From Vibrio cyclitrophicus (GTDB lineage: Bacteria; Pseudomonadota; Gammaproteobacteria; Enterobacterales; Vibrionaceae), in contig CP065367.1 of NCBI GenBank assembly GCA_023206055.1, positions 62,001 through 126,000 on the forward strand: a stretch of 64,000 nucleotides of DNA, read 5' to 3'. A program made the translations under genes and the position numbers. Positions within the stretch are counted from its first letter, which is position 1, and every line of letters begins with the position of its first letter. Shown one piece after another: positions 26,784 through 35,393 of this stretch. A model generated the notes under the pieces. The model did not search any database and was not told the origin of the DNA. It saw only the letters and a list, made by a program, of their open reading frames with translations.

Positions 26784-27794
26784 ATGATGAAAAACCGTTT
26801 TATGAAAGGATCACTTGCAGCGTTAGTAACTCTACTCGCTGGTAATGCTTATGCAGCACAGGAAGTGACGGTTTACACTGCTTTTGAAACTGACATTTTA
26901 GCGAAATACAAAAACGCATTTGAAAGTGAAAACCCAGACATCAACATCAAATGGGTTCGTGATTCAACAGGGATCATGACGGCAAAATTATTGGCTGAGA
27001 AAAACAACCCTCGTGCAGAGGTCGTTTGGGGACTTGCAGGTTCTTCAATGGCTCTGCTTAAAGAAGAAGGCATTCTGAAACCGTACACACCTCAAGGTGT
27101 AGAAGCATTACGCGCTAACCTTAACGACCCACAGTCCACTCAAGCTTGGTATGGTAATGACGCATTCTTCAATGCAGTTTGCTTTAACGAAATAGTTGCT
27201 AAGCAATTGAACCTACCGGCACCTAAGTCTTGGGATGACCTAACTAAGCCTATCTACAAAGGCCACATTGCTATGCCAAACCCAGCCTCTTCTGGTACGG
27301 GTTACATGCAGGTTTCGGCTTGGCTACAAAACATGGGTGAAGACCAAGGTTGGAACTACATGCAGAAACTCGATCAAAACATCGCTCACTACACGCACTC
27401 TGGATCTAAGCCATGTGTTCAAGCGGGCATGGGTGAAGTTGCTATCGGTATTTCTATGGCGAGCCGTGGCGCTAAGCTGAAAACTCAAGGCGCTCCACTT
27501 TCAGTGATTACGCCTGAAGGTATCGGCTGGGAATCTGAAGCGGTAGGTCTTGTTAAGGCTTCTGATGCGGCGCAGCGCGTTGTTGATTGGTCTATCTCTA
27601 AAGCCGCAAACGAGCTTTACATCGAAATGTACCCAGTTGTTGGTCACCAAGATGTGACAGCAACAATTGAAAACTTCCCTAACGTCGAAAAGAACATGGC
27701 AAAAATGGACTTTGCACGCATGGGCAGCGAGCGTGCAGACGTATTGAAAACATGGTCTGAGAAGTTTGACGCTAAATCAGAGCCTAAATCTTAA
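26784..27794 (+). CDS. phnS: 2-aminoethylphosphonate ABC transporter substrate-binding protein
   Basis: This periplasmic binding protein (336 aa) delivers AEP to the PhnTU importer. It has a signal peptide ending ...GNAYA near residue 24 and then the iron/AEP-type binding fold opening (EVTVYTAFETDILAKY). Segments such as WVRDSTGIMTAKLLAE and AMPNPASSGTGYM are typical of this subfamily. GGAG lies just before paired ATG codons at 26784 and 26787. It is transcribed away from phnW and is followed by a terminator, so it may be made in excess over the membrane components. Confidence 0.93.
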   Translation: MMKNRFMKGSLAALVTLLAGNAYAAQEVTVYTAFETDILAKYKNAFESENPDINIKWVRDSTGIMTAKLLAEKNNPRAEVVWGLAGSSMALLKEEGILKPYTPQGVEALRANLNDPQSTQAWYGNDAFFNAVCFNEIVAKQLNLPAPKSWDDLTKPIYKGHIAMPNPASSGTGYMQVSAWLQNMGEDQGWNYMQKLDQNIAHYTHSGSKPCVQAGMGEVAIGISMASRGAKLKTQGAPLSVITPEGIGWESEAVGLVKASDAAQRVVDWSISKAANELYIEMYPVVGHQDVTATIENFPNVEKNMAKMDFARMGSERADVLKTWSEKFDAKSEPKS

Positions 27795-27850
27795 TCTGAT
27801 GACCTATTCAGTTAATTAACTATTGAGTTCATTAGAAGTTAGAAATCAGT

Positions 27851-27878
27851 AAAGGGAGGCTTCGGTCTTCCTTTTTTA
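27851..27878 (+). terminator. Terminator after phnS
   Basis: AAAGGGAGGC and GTCTTCCTTT pair around a TTCG tetraloop, with two G-U pairs, followed by TTTT. It may allow partial read-through to the next gene. Confidence 0.8.
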
Positions 27879-27914
27879 GTTTTACGCCTTTAGATTTTAA
27901 GTAAGGTACAACAA

Positions 27915-29336
27915 ATGACAAAGCACTACTCATATTGGTTCAAGCAAGCGTTGGAACAAGAGTTTGGCAACATCAATGCGGGGTTAGATTCGGCTAAGCC
28001 ACTTCAAAAAGACGTCAACTGTGATATCGCTATTGTTGGCGGTGGCTATACGGGTTTATGGACGGCGATTTTAATCAAACAACAGCAACCCGAAAAACAT
28101 GTTGTGGTGATTGAAAAAGGCCTATGTGGTAGCGGTGCTTCTGGAGCGAACGGCGGTTGCATGCTGACGTGGTCAACTAAGTATCCGACGCTGAAAAAGC
28201 TCTACGGAAAAGAACAAGCGAAATGGTTGGTTAAGGAATCGGAAAAGGTCATTTACGAGATCGAAGCCTTCTGTAACGAACACAAGATTGACGCGCATCT
28301 ATATCGCAGCGGAACTTACTACACGGCGACCAATGAAGCTCAAAAGGGGGGAATGGAACCTGTTGTTAATGAGCTGGTTAAGCAGGGGATCAATAGCTGG
28401 AAGAAGTGCGATAATTCTTTGGCTGATAAAGCGGGATCTGATCGCCACATTGAGGGTTACTACTCAGAAGCTGCGGGCAGTATTCAACCAGCGTTATTGG
28501 CTAGAGGTTTACGCCGAGTCGCGCTCGAACTGGGTGTCGAAATTCACGAAAACACAGAGATGACATCACTCGATTATGGCTCCCCAGCTCGAATTCAAAC
28601 CAAAGGCGGTTCCGTATTTGCGGATAAAGTGATTTTGGCACTCAATGCGTGGATGCTCGATCACTTTAAAGAGTTCAAACGCAGCATAGTGGTTGTCTCT
28701 TCCGATATGGTGGTGACTAAGCCTATCCCTGAAAAGCTCAAGCAGTTTGGCCCAGAGAAAGGAGCCGCAGTGGTGGACTCACGTATCTTTGTTCACTACT
28801 ACCGAGATACCCAAGACGGGCGACTCATGTTGGGTAAAGGTGGCAATAAGTTCTCGTTTGCAAATCAAGTAGAAAGCATGTTTAACCAAACGACCAACTA
28901 CCTGCCGATTCTCAATCAATCATTCCAAAAGCTGTTCCCTAAACTGGAGCAAAGTGAATTCGATTACAACTGGTCAGGCGGCTCAGATCGTTCGGTCACC
29001 GGGTTGCCATTTTTCGGTAATCTAAAAGGCCAAAGTAATATCTATTATGGGCTTGGTTACTCTGGCAATGGTGTTGCTCAAACCCGTATAGGCGGGAAGA
29101 TTTTGTCAGCAATGGTACTCGGAACCGATAATGCTTGGACGTGTTGTGGGTTAACCAAAGGACCGCTTGGGCATTTCCCACCTGAGCCATTCCGCTGGGT
29201 AGGTGCCATGATGGTGCGTGATGCGGTACGAAGAAAAGAGAACGCGGAAGATTCGGGTAGCACGCCATTGTGGCTAGATAAACAGTTATCCAAACTCGCA
29301 GGTGCGGCGGGCAAAGCCGACAAGGTTGAATCATAG
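27915..29336 (+). CDS. FAD-dependent oxidoreductase of the AEP locus
   Basis: The protein (473 aa) belongs to the DAO/glycine-oxidase superfamily. A Rossmann dinucleotide motif IAIVGGGYTGLWTA is at about residues 38-51, followed by the FAD-ribose glutamate in VVIEKG and GSGASGANGG. The C-terminal GLGYSGNGVAQT closes the FAD site. Such enzymes recur in AEP gene clusters and several have been reported to oxidise N-methyl-AEP (some also AEP) to phosphonoacetaldehyde; this one lies between phnS and phnT. I infer that role and have not assigned a symbol because the named subgroups cannot be told apart by eye. It has no signal peptide, so it is cytosolic. A terminator follows. Confidence 0.85.
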   Translation: MTKHYSYWFKQALEQEFGNINAGLDSAKPLQKDVNCDIAIVGGGYTGLWTAILIKQQQPEKHVVVIEKGLCGSGASGANGGCMLTWSTKYPTLKKLYGKEQAKWLVKESEKVIYEIEAFCNEHKIDAHLYRSGTYYTATNEAQKGGMEPVVNELVKQGINSWKKCDNSLADKAGSDRHIEGYYSEAAGSIQPALLARGLRRVALELGVEIHENTEMTSLDYGSPARIQTKGGSVFADKVILALNAWMLDHFKEFKRSIVVVSSDMVVTKPIPEKLKQFGPEKGAAVVDSRIFVHYYRDTQDGRLMLGKGGNKFSFANQVESMFNQTTNYLPILNQSFQKLFPKLEQSEFDYNWSGGSDRSVTGLPFFGNLKGQSNIYYGLGYSGNGVAQTRIGGKILSAMVLGTDNAWTCCGLTKGPLGHFPPEPFRWVGAMMVRDAVRRKENAEDSGSTPLWLDKQLSKLAGAAGKADKVES

Positions 29337-29370
29337 ATTAATCTAGCGTTTAAATTAGAAGTTTGCATTG

Positions 29371-29411
29371 AGGCTCTCAGTGGTTTATGGGCAAGTCACT
29401 GAGGGTTTTTA
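29371..29411 (+). terminator. Terminator after FAD oxidoreductase gene
   Basis: CTCAGTG at about 29376-29382 pairs with CACTGAG at 29397-29403, followed by GGGTTTTT. The loop is long at 14 bases. Confidence 0.65.
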
Positions 29412-29533
29412 ACGTTGAACGAACTGTTAATGCAGAACAAATAGCAATCTTTAATGCTTATTATATCTGCAATATAACTGTCATTTAGCTACTATAAATT
29501 TGTCACTCAACTGCAATATTCTCAGTTTAAATT

Positions 29534-29545
29534 TGGTATATACCA
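29534..29545. promoter_or_regulatory. Putative PhnR operator before phnT
   Basis: TGGTATATACCA is a perfect 12-bp palindrome 18 bp upstream of the phnT start. It is the best of the three related sites and fits a GntR/HutC-type operator. Confidence 0.65.
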
Positions 29546-29563
29546 TATAGAGAGTGCTGTAGT

Positions 29564-30673
29564 ATGAGCAACCAAACTTATTTGAATATTGAAAACGTTG
29601 TAAAGCAATTTGGCCAATTTACAGCGTTAAAAGACATCTCCCTATCGATAGATAAAGGCGAGTTCGTCTGCTTCCTTGGCCCATCTGGTTGTGGAAAAAC
29701 CACCTTATTACGTGCGATTGCTGGCCTAGATTTACCAACCTCAGGCTCTATTGAGCAGAACGGTAATGATACGACCTTTTTGCCACCAGAAAAGCGTGAC
29801 TTTGGCATCGTGTTCCAGTCTTATGCTTTGTTTCCAAATCTCACCGTTGAAGAGAACATCGCGATTGGGTTGAAGAACCAAGGTATGTCGACCAAAGAAG
29901 CTCTGGAAGCGGTAGAGTCTTGGTTAGAAACCATTGGTTTACCAACATCTGGCCAGAAATACCCGAATCAATTGTCAGGTGGACAACAGCAACGTGTGGC
30001 GCTCGCTCGCGCATTGGCTCTTTCTCCAGGCTTGTTGTTACTGGATGAGCCGCTGTCTGCATTGGATGCGAAGGTAAGAACACACCTGCGTGATGAGATC
30101 TGCCAACTGCAACGCAAGTTGGGTATCACCACTATTATGGTGACGCACGACCAAGATGAAGCCTTAACGATGGCTGACCGCATTGTGGTGATGAATCATG
30201 GTGTTATCGAACAAGTAGGTGCTCCACAAGAGATTTACCAAAAACCAGTCAGCCGTTTTGTTGCTGAGTTTGTTGGCAGCATGAACTTCATTCAAGCTTC
30301 TGTCGCGGCTCAAGGCAAGATACGTATTGCTGAGTCAATGCTACCATTACCTCACTTAGATAATCTCACGCCAAATCTAGGTGATGTTTTCGATATTGCC
30401 GTTCGTCCAGAGCAAATCCAGTTTGTCGATCGTTTTAGTGAATCCTTGCCAGTGAGAATTGTATCAAGCGAATTCTTAGGGGCGTTTTATCGTGTTGAGT
30501 GTCAATTGCAACATGACTCAACGGCGAAAGAGATCATCGTTGATGTACCCGTTAAAGAGTTTAATCGATTGAAACTGCGTCGCAGTGATATTCGTTACGT
30601 GGCGTTTGATCAAGAAGGCCTTAGAGCTTACTCATCGAAAAGCTTGCAAGTGATGAAAGACAAGGCGGCGTAA
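29564..30673 (+). CDS. phnT: 2-aminoethylphosphonate ABC transporter ATP-binding protein
   Basis: This is the cytosolic ATPase (369 aa) of the AEP importer. Walker A GPSGCGKTT is near residue 40, the signature LSGGQQQR near residue 135, Walker B LLLLDEPLSALD near residue 155, and the switch histidine is in VTHDQDEA. A TOBE-like domain occupies the last 120 residues. It is 6 bp upstream of the permease gene. It has its own candidate promoter region, with the operator at 29534-29545, so transport can be expressed apart from phnS and the oxidoreductase. Confidence 0.95.
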   Translation: MSNQTYLNIENVVKQFGQFTALKDISLSIDKGEFVCFLGPSGCGKTTLLRAIAGLDLPTSGSIEQNGNDTTFLPPEKRDFGIVFQSYALFPNLTVEENIAIGLKNQGMSTKEALEAVESWLETIGLPTSGQKYPNQLSGGQQQRVALARALALSPGLLLLDEPLSALDAKVRTHLRDEICQLQRKLGITTIMVTHDQDEALTMADRIVVMNHGVIEQVGAPQEIYQKPVSRFVAEFVGSMNFIQASVAAQGKIRIAESMLPLPHLDNLTPNLGDVFDIAVRPEQIQFVDRFSESLPVRIVSSEFLGAFYRVECQLQHDSTAKEIIVDVPVKEFNRLKLRRSDIRYVAFDQEGLRAYSSKSLQVMKDKAA

Positions 30674-30679
30674 ACAATC

Positions 30680-32404
30680 ATGGAATCGACTCAAATGATG
30701 CAATCTAAGCTGCTAGTTCAACGACGAGTACAGCCTTTTCTGGCTCGGTTAAGCAAAGACAACGTAATTCTATTTGGTCTGCTGGCCTTTTTGTCTGTGG
30801 TCATGACGTTGTTTATCCTGATGCCATTATGGGCGATGTTGAAAAAGAGTGTTCAGAACGCAGACGGTGAATTTGTAGGATTACAGAATTTCGCAACATA
30901 TTTTGCTTCGCAGAGTCTGTGGCAGTCTGTAGGCAATACGTTTACGCTTGGGTTGCTAGTAACGGTTGTCGTGGGCGTCTTGGCGTTTGGTTATGCCTAT
31001 GCGTTAACTCGTTCATGCATGCCTTTTAAGGGACTTTTCCAGGTGTTGGGATCAGCGCCGATTCTAGCTCCGTCGTTGTTACCTGCGATCAGTTTGATCT
31101 TCTTGTTTGGCAACCAAGGTATCGCTAAAGAAGTCTTGGGTGGCAACTCGGTTTATGGCTTGATTGGTATCTCACTGGGCTTGATATTCTGGACGTTTCC
31201 ACACGCCTTGATGATTCTGACCACCTCATTGAGAACCTCTGACGCTCGCCTGTATGAGGCGGCACGTGCACTCAATACTTCATCGTTCAAAACCTTCTTT
31301 ATGGTGACGTTACCCGCGGCAAAGTATGGTTTGATCAGCACTCTGATCGTTGTATTTACGCTGGTGGTTTGTGACTTTGGTGTGCCAAAGGTGATTGGTG
31401 GCAGTTATAACGTTCTATCGACTGACATCTTTAAGCAGGTGGTTGGTCAACAGAACTTCTCTATGGGAGCGGTAACCAGTATTTTGCTGCTATTGCCTGC
31501 GTTGCTTGCGTTTACCGTTGACCGCTGGGTTCAAAAGAAACAAAAGAGCTTGTTTGATACTCGTTCTGTTGCGTACCAACCTGAACCTAGCTCTCTACGT
31601 GATGGCTTATGTTTCCTTTATTGCACCATCATCTCTGCTGCCGTGGTTATCGTGCTGGGCATGGCGATATATGGATCTATGGTCACCTTCTGGCCTTGGA
31701 ATAAAGCGCTGACGTTAAACAACTATAACTTCGCAGAAATGAGTACCTATGGTTGGGCGCCATTCTTCAACTCTTTAACGCTTGGCGCTTGGACTGCTAT
31801 TATTGGTACTGTTCTGATTTTCCTAGGGGCATACTGCATTGAGAAAGGCCGCGCATTTGGCCCCATTCGTCAAGCAATGCAGATGCTCAGTGTGGTGCCG
31901 ATGGCCGTTCCGGGTATGGTGTTAGGTTTGGGGTACATCTTCTACTTTAATGACTTGAGCAACCCACTCAACTTTTTGTATGGCACGATGGCGTTCTTGG
32001 TGATCAACACAGTGGTTCACTATTACACGGTGGGGCACATGACGGCATTAACCGCATTAAAACAGCTGCCTGAGGAGATTGAAGCAACGGCGGCCTCTGT
32101 TAACCTACCGCAATATAAGCTGTTCTTTAAGGTGACGGTGCCTGTTTGTCTGCCTGCGATTTTAGATATTGCGACATACCTGTTTATTAATGCACTTACC
32201 ACAACATCTGCGGTAGTATTCTTGTATTCTACCGATACGATACCTGCGTCAGTTTCAGTACTGAATATGGACGATGCGGGACAAACCGGAGCAGCAGCGG
32301 CTATGGCGGTGATGATCATGATATCGGCAGCGAGCGCGAAGTTGATTCATATGCTAATCAACAAGCTATTCGAGAAACGCACCCAAGCTTGGCGTAAACG
32401 CTAG
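30680..32404 (+). CDS. phnU: 2-aminoethylphosphonate ABC permease, two domains in one chain
   Basis: This inner-membrane permease (574 aa) contains about 12 helices in two tandem transmembrane domains. Each half has its own EAA loop that docks on PhnT: EAARALNTSSFKTFF near residue 192 and EATAASVNLPQYKLFF near residue 470. In Salmonella the equivalent subunits PhnU and PhnV are separate, so this is a natural fusion, as in other Vibrio. It starts 6 bp after phnT and ends 73 bp before phnR. Confidence 0.93.
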   Translation: MESTQMMQSKLLVQRRVQPFLARLSKDNVILFGLLAFLSVVMTLFILMPLWAMLKKSVQNADGEFVGLQNFATYFASQSLWQSVGNTFTLGLLVTVVVGVLAFGYAYALTRSCMPFKGLFQVLGSAPILAPSLLPAISLIFLFGNQGIAKEVLGGNSVYGLIGISLGLIFWTFPHALMILTTSLRTSDARLYEAARALNTSSFKTFFMVTLPAAKYGLISTLIVVFTLVVCDFGVPKVIGGSYNVLSTDIFKQVVGQQNFSMGAVTSILLLLPALLAFTVDRWVQKKQKSLFDTRSVAYQPEPSSLRDGLCFLYCTIISAAVVIVLGMAIYGSMVTFWPWNKALTLNNYNFAEMSTYGWAPFFNSLTLGAWTAIIGTVLIFLGAYCIEKGRAFGPIRQAMQMLSVVPMAVPGMVLGLGYIFYFNDLSNPLNFLYGTMAFLVINTVVHYYTVGHMTALTALKQLPEEIEATAASVNLPQYKLFFKVTVPVCLPAILDIATYLFINALTTTSAVVFLYSTDTIPASVSVLNMDDAGQTGAAAAMAVMIMISAASAKLIHMLINKLFEKRTQAWRKR

Positions 32405-32477
32405 CGAACCATTTATATTGCAGTTGGCCAAGGAGTGGCTGACGACAAGAACAAGAACAAGAATGAAAGGAAATGAA

Positions 32478-33182
32478 GTGCAGTACGTAAAAATCAAAGA
32501 TGTCATCGTAGAGCAGATAGAGTCGGGGATGTTAACGCCACGACAGAAGCTGCCAGCAGAACGTAAACTGGCTGAATCGTTCGATACCACACGTGTTACG
32601 TTGCGCGAAGCTTTGTCTTCACTTGAAGCGGAAGGGCGCATTTACCGAGAAGATCGACGTGGTTGGTTTATCTCACCGGATCCGCTTCGTTATGATCCAA
32701 CACAAACGCTGAACTTCACCAATATGGCTTTGTCGCAGAGTCGTAAGCCGAAAACAGAATTAGTGGCAGCGAAAGGCATGTTAGCAACTAAGGAAGCAAC
32801 TAAGCTTCTTGAGCTACAACCTTTTTCAGATGTTTATCGAGTAGACAGAGTTCGTTACCTTGAAGACAGACCTGTTGTGTACGTAACGAACTACATTCGA
32901 CCAGAGTTGTTTCCTAATTTGCTCGATTATGACTTGTCTAAATCACTGACGGACATCTACCGTGAGCACTTTGGCGTGGTATATCAGAAGATCCGCTACC
33001 GAGTGAGCACAACGTCTTTGCTTGGCGAAACAGCACAAGCTTTGCGTGCGACTTCTGGCTCTCCTGCAATGGTTGTAGAACGTGTGAACTATAACCAAAA
33101 CGGCGACTTGATTGACTGCGATATTGAGTATTGGCGTCATGACGCGATCAGTATTGAGTCGATAGCGCAGCTAGAACGTTAA
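32478..33182 (+). CDS. phnR: Phosphonate utilisation regulator PhnR (GntR/HutC family)
   Basis: The protein (about 234 aa) has an N-terminal GntR winged helix (LPAERKLAESFDTTRVTLREALSSLEAEGRI in order) and a C-terminal UTRA effector domain (from about residue 90, with VYRVDRVRYLEDRPVVY). I choose GTG 32478 because AAGGAA lies six bases upstream and the family usually begins at this point. ATG 32463 and the start at 32418 are alternatives. It is the last gene of the rightward transport unit. It presumably binds the TGGTATATACCA-like sites and senses AEP or a related ligand. Confidence 0.88.
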   Translation: MQYVKIKDVIVEQIESGMLTPRQKLPAERKLAESFDTTRVTLREALSSLEAEGRIYREDRRGWFISPDPLRYDPTQTLNFTNMALSQSRKPKTELVAAKGMLATKEATKLLELQPFSDVYRVDRVRYLEDRPVVYVTNYIRPELFPNLLDYDLSKSLTDIYREHFGVVYQKIRYRVSTTSLLGETAQALRATSGSPAMVVERVNYNQNGDLIDCDIEYWRHDAISIESIAQLER

Positions 33183-33295
33183 TCTCTCAGCGAGTTAGAA
33201 AGCTAACCTGCCAATTAGAACACTAGTCATACAGTTAGAACGCGCATCGTATTGGTTGGCTCCTGCAATTCTGTAGGGTGCTAAAATGAAACGCT

Positions 33296-33324
33296 CAAAG
33301 GTCTCTTATTCGAGGCCTTTTTTA
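33296..33324 (+). terminator. Terminator after phnR
   Basis: AAAGGTCTC and CGAGGCCTTT pair around TTATT with one G-U pair, followed by TTTT. It closes the phosphonate locus. Confidence 0.8.
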
Positions 33325-33373
33325 TCCCTTGTTTTCAGTGACTGTTCTTATCAGTTATCAATTTAGGAATGAA

Positions 33374-34276
33374 ATGGAATTCTCTGCCATCATCATCGTG
33401 ATTATTTCGGCTCTGCTGCATGCGGGTTGGAATGTTCTAGGTAAATCTAATCAAGGCTCGGGCTCGTCTTTCTTCTTAGCCTCTGGGGTTGCTGCCGCAG
33501 CGATATTGACGCCCTATTTGATTTGGTATGTTTACAGTGTTGGGTTATCAAATATCTCACTTCCATTTTGGCAATTGGTTTTCTTGAGTGGGATTTGCCA
33601 AATCGTTTATTTGATTGGGTTGGGTGCTGCCTATAAAGAAGCTGATATTGGTGTTATCTACCCAATGGCACGAGCACTGCCTGTGTTGATGGTTGGCTTA
33701 GGCACGGTGTTAATAGGGTATGAATTATCGCTCAATCAATGGCTTGGTTTTGCACTGATCACACTGGGTTGTCTGTTTGTCCCGCTTAAGCAGTTTTCTG
33801 AACTTCGGCTCAAGGCCTACTTGAACCTTGGCGTTCTTTGGGCGTTAATCGCCGCCATCGGTACCACGGGTTACTCCATTATTGATAAAGAGGCGCTTCT
33901 ATTATTGGAACCCTTAAGCACACCTAGTATTACCAATAAACACACCGCGATTTTCTACTTGGGGATCCAGTTCTGGGCAATTGTGCTTCCACTGAGCCTG
34001 TGGCTGCTTGTGTCGAATCAAAGAATCGAATTTACCAACGCATGGATACTACGTAAGAAAGCTACAGTTGCAGGCATTATGATGGCATCGACTTATGGCT
34101 TAGTGTTGTTTGCGATGACCATCACGGAGAACGTCAGCTTGGTTGTTGCACTGAGGCAAGTAAGCATCATCTTTGGAGTACTGATGGGGATCTACTTTTT
34201 AAAGGAAAAGTGGCACGCGACTCGCGGTTTAGGCGTCTCTTTGATTATTGCTGGCTTAGTTATCTCATTGACTTAA
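33374..34276 (+). CDS. DMT superfamily (EamA) transporter
   Basis: The inner-membrane protein (300 aa) has ten hydrophobic helices in two EamA repeats. The first repeat opens with SALLHAGWNVLGKS and the second with ALIAAIGTTGYSIIDK. Glutamate- and proline-containing motifs (KEADIGVIYPMARALPVLMVG) are typical of drug/metabolite exporters. I start it at ATG 33374 with AGGAA upstream rather than at the in-frame codon 33329. It follows the phosphonate locus after a terminator, so a link is unproven. The substrate cannot be predicted. Confidence 0.85.
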   Translation: MEFSAIIIVIISALLHAGWNVLGKSNQGSGSSFFLASGVAAAAILTPYLIWYVYSVGLSNISLPFWQLVFLSGICQIVYLIGLGAAYKEADIGVIYPMARALPVLMVGLGTVLIGYELSLNQWLGFALITLGCLFVPLKQFSELRLKAYLNLGVLWALIAAIGTTGYSIIDKEALLLLEPLSTPSITNKHTAIFYLGIQFWAIVLPLSLWLLVSNQRIEFTNAWILRKKATVAGIMMASTYGLVLFAMTITENVSLVVALRQVSIIFGVLMGIYFLKEKWHATRGLGVSLIIAGLVISLT

Positions 34277-34330
34277 AAGCTCGTCGGAGCGATTGGATAT
34301 TTGTGCAGAGGCATCTATCTTAAGCTAAAT

Positions 34331-34374
34331 CAAAAACGCCCTTAGCGATACAAACTTCGTTAAGGGCGTTTTCT
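34331..34374. terminator. Bidirectional terminator between DMT transporter and siderophore-interacting gene
   Basis: AAAACGCCCTTA..CG pairs with CG..TAAGGGCGTTTT around a ten-base loop; A and T runs on both sides suit convergent genes. Confidence 0.85.
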
Positions 34375-34409
34375 ATTTATCTAGTATGGAGGTCTATGTA
34401 GTAAAAGAC

Positions 34410-35192
34410 TTAACCTGCTAAAGCTTGAGCATCTTGCTGTTTCAACACTTTGTGACCATCTTCAGTCACGCCACGTTTCCAGTAACTGCTGATGTAGATG
34501 TTCTCTTTGGCTACTTCCTTTTCGTTTCGGAAGTACTGTCTCAGTTCACGCATGCTTTCAAATTCACATGCTGTCCAAATCGAAACCTGACCGTCTAACC
34601 ATTCTGAATTGCGAACCGTCTGTGGAAGTGTTTCTTCAGTTTCATCTTCAATTAACCAAGTGACCTTGATCCCTTGAGGTACTTCAAGTGTTTGCTTATC
34701 TGCTGCTGAATTGATCTGAATGACAGCGTGACCCGTTGCTCTTTCTGGAAGTGTTTTTACTTTTGCAGAAAGCGCAGGGAGTGACGTCATGTCTGCGACT
34801 AAGAAGAACCAGTCAGACTCTAGATTTAGCCCTTGAATCAAACCTGGACCAGCAACTGAAATGGTGTCACCCACTTCTGCGTTCATTGCCCAGCGTGCGG
34901 CAAAGCCACATTGTAAGTCTGTGGTGATGTGACGAACGAAATCTACCTCAATCCACTTTTCTACAGGGTTGTATTGTCGAATGGTGTAGGTGCGCATGGT
35001 TGGGCGTTCACCTTCGTTCAGTTGGCTTAAATTGGTTGTGCCTAATGGCGAGAATAAAAGCTTGATGTAGCCGCCAGCACATTCTGTTGGATACTTACTT
35101 AATCCCTCACCGCTAAGCGTTATACGCTGCATGTTTGGAGTAATGGTTGAGGTTTGAGTAACGGTTAATGTGATAGGGCTAGGCTTGCTCAT
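34410..35192 (-). CDS. Siderophore-interacting protein (ViuB/SIP family flavoreductase)
   Basis: The protein (260 aa) should reduce ferric siderophore in the cytosol to release iron. The N-terminal FAD domain has TMRTYTIRQYNP near residue 66, the flavin motif, and GCGF-like AARWAMNAEVGDTISVAGPG after it. The C-terminal domain carries the SIP segment QVSIWTACEFESMRELRQYF, with EF/ARxxLR-like residues, and ends with YWKRGVTEDGH. A Fur-like site lies about 60 bp upstream. No receptor or siderophore synthesis gene adjoins it. Confidence 0.9.
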   Translation of the reverse strand: MSKPSPITLTVTQTSTITPNMQRITLSGEGLSKYPTECAGGYIKLLFSPLGTTNLSQLNEGERPTMRTYTIRQYNPVEKWIEVDFVRHITTDLQCGFAARWAMNAEVGDTISVAGPGLIQGLNLESDWFFLVADMTSLPALSAKVKTLPERATGHAVIQINSAADKQTLEVPQGIKVTWLIEDETEETLPQTVRNSEWLDGQVSIWTACEFESMRELRQYFRNEKEVAKENIYISSYWKRGVTEDGHKVLKQQDAQALAG

Positions 35193-35250
35193 ATAGGGCT
35201 CTCTTAGATTTTGATTCCGACATCATAATCCTGAACCAGAAAACACTCAA

Positions 35251-35265
35251 TACTAATAGTTATCA
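35251..35265. promoter_or_regulatory. Putative Fur box upstream of siderophore-interacting gene
   Basis: Read on the minus strand, TGATAAC-T-ATTAGTA matches the 7-1-7 Fur model TGATAAT-N-ATTATCA at 11 of 14 positions. It is 59 bp upstream of the start codon. Confidence 0.45.
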
Positions 35266-35332
35266 TTTACTTTGATTTACACATGCACAACCAAACTAAT
35301 GCGACAGATTCTATTAAGAAACAGAACCGACA

Positions 35333-35364
35333 AAAAAAGCCCTTTAGAAAACTAAAGGGCTTGA
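35333..35364 (-). terminator. Terminator after POT transporter gene
   Basis: AAGCCCTTTAG and CTAAAGGGCTT form an 11-bp stem with a four-base loop; the minus strand then runs TTTTTT. Confidence 0.88.
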
Positions 35365-35393
35365 TGTATTAGAGCGGGTTAACGTGAGCAGAA

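Noticed and set aside
32448..32468. Triplicated ACAAGA-like repeat before phnR as a regulatory tract
   Set aside because: It is three units long, imperfect and within a plausible leader; too short to support variable expression.
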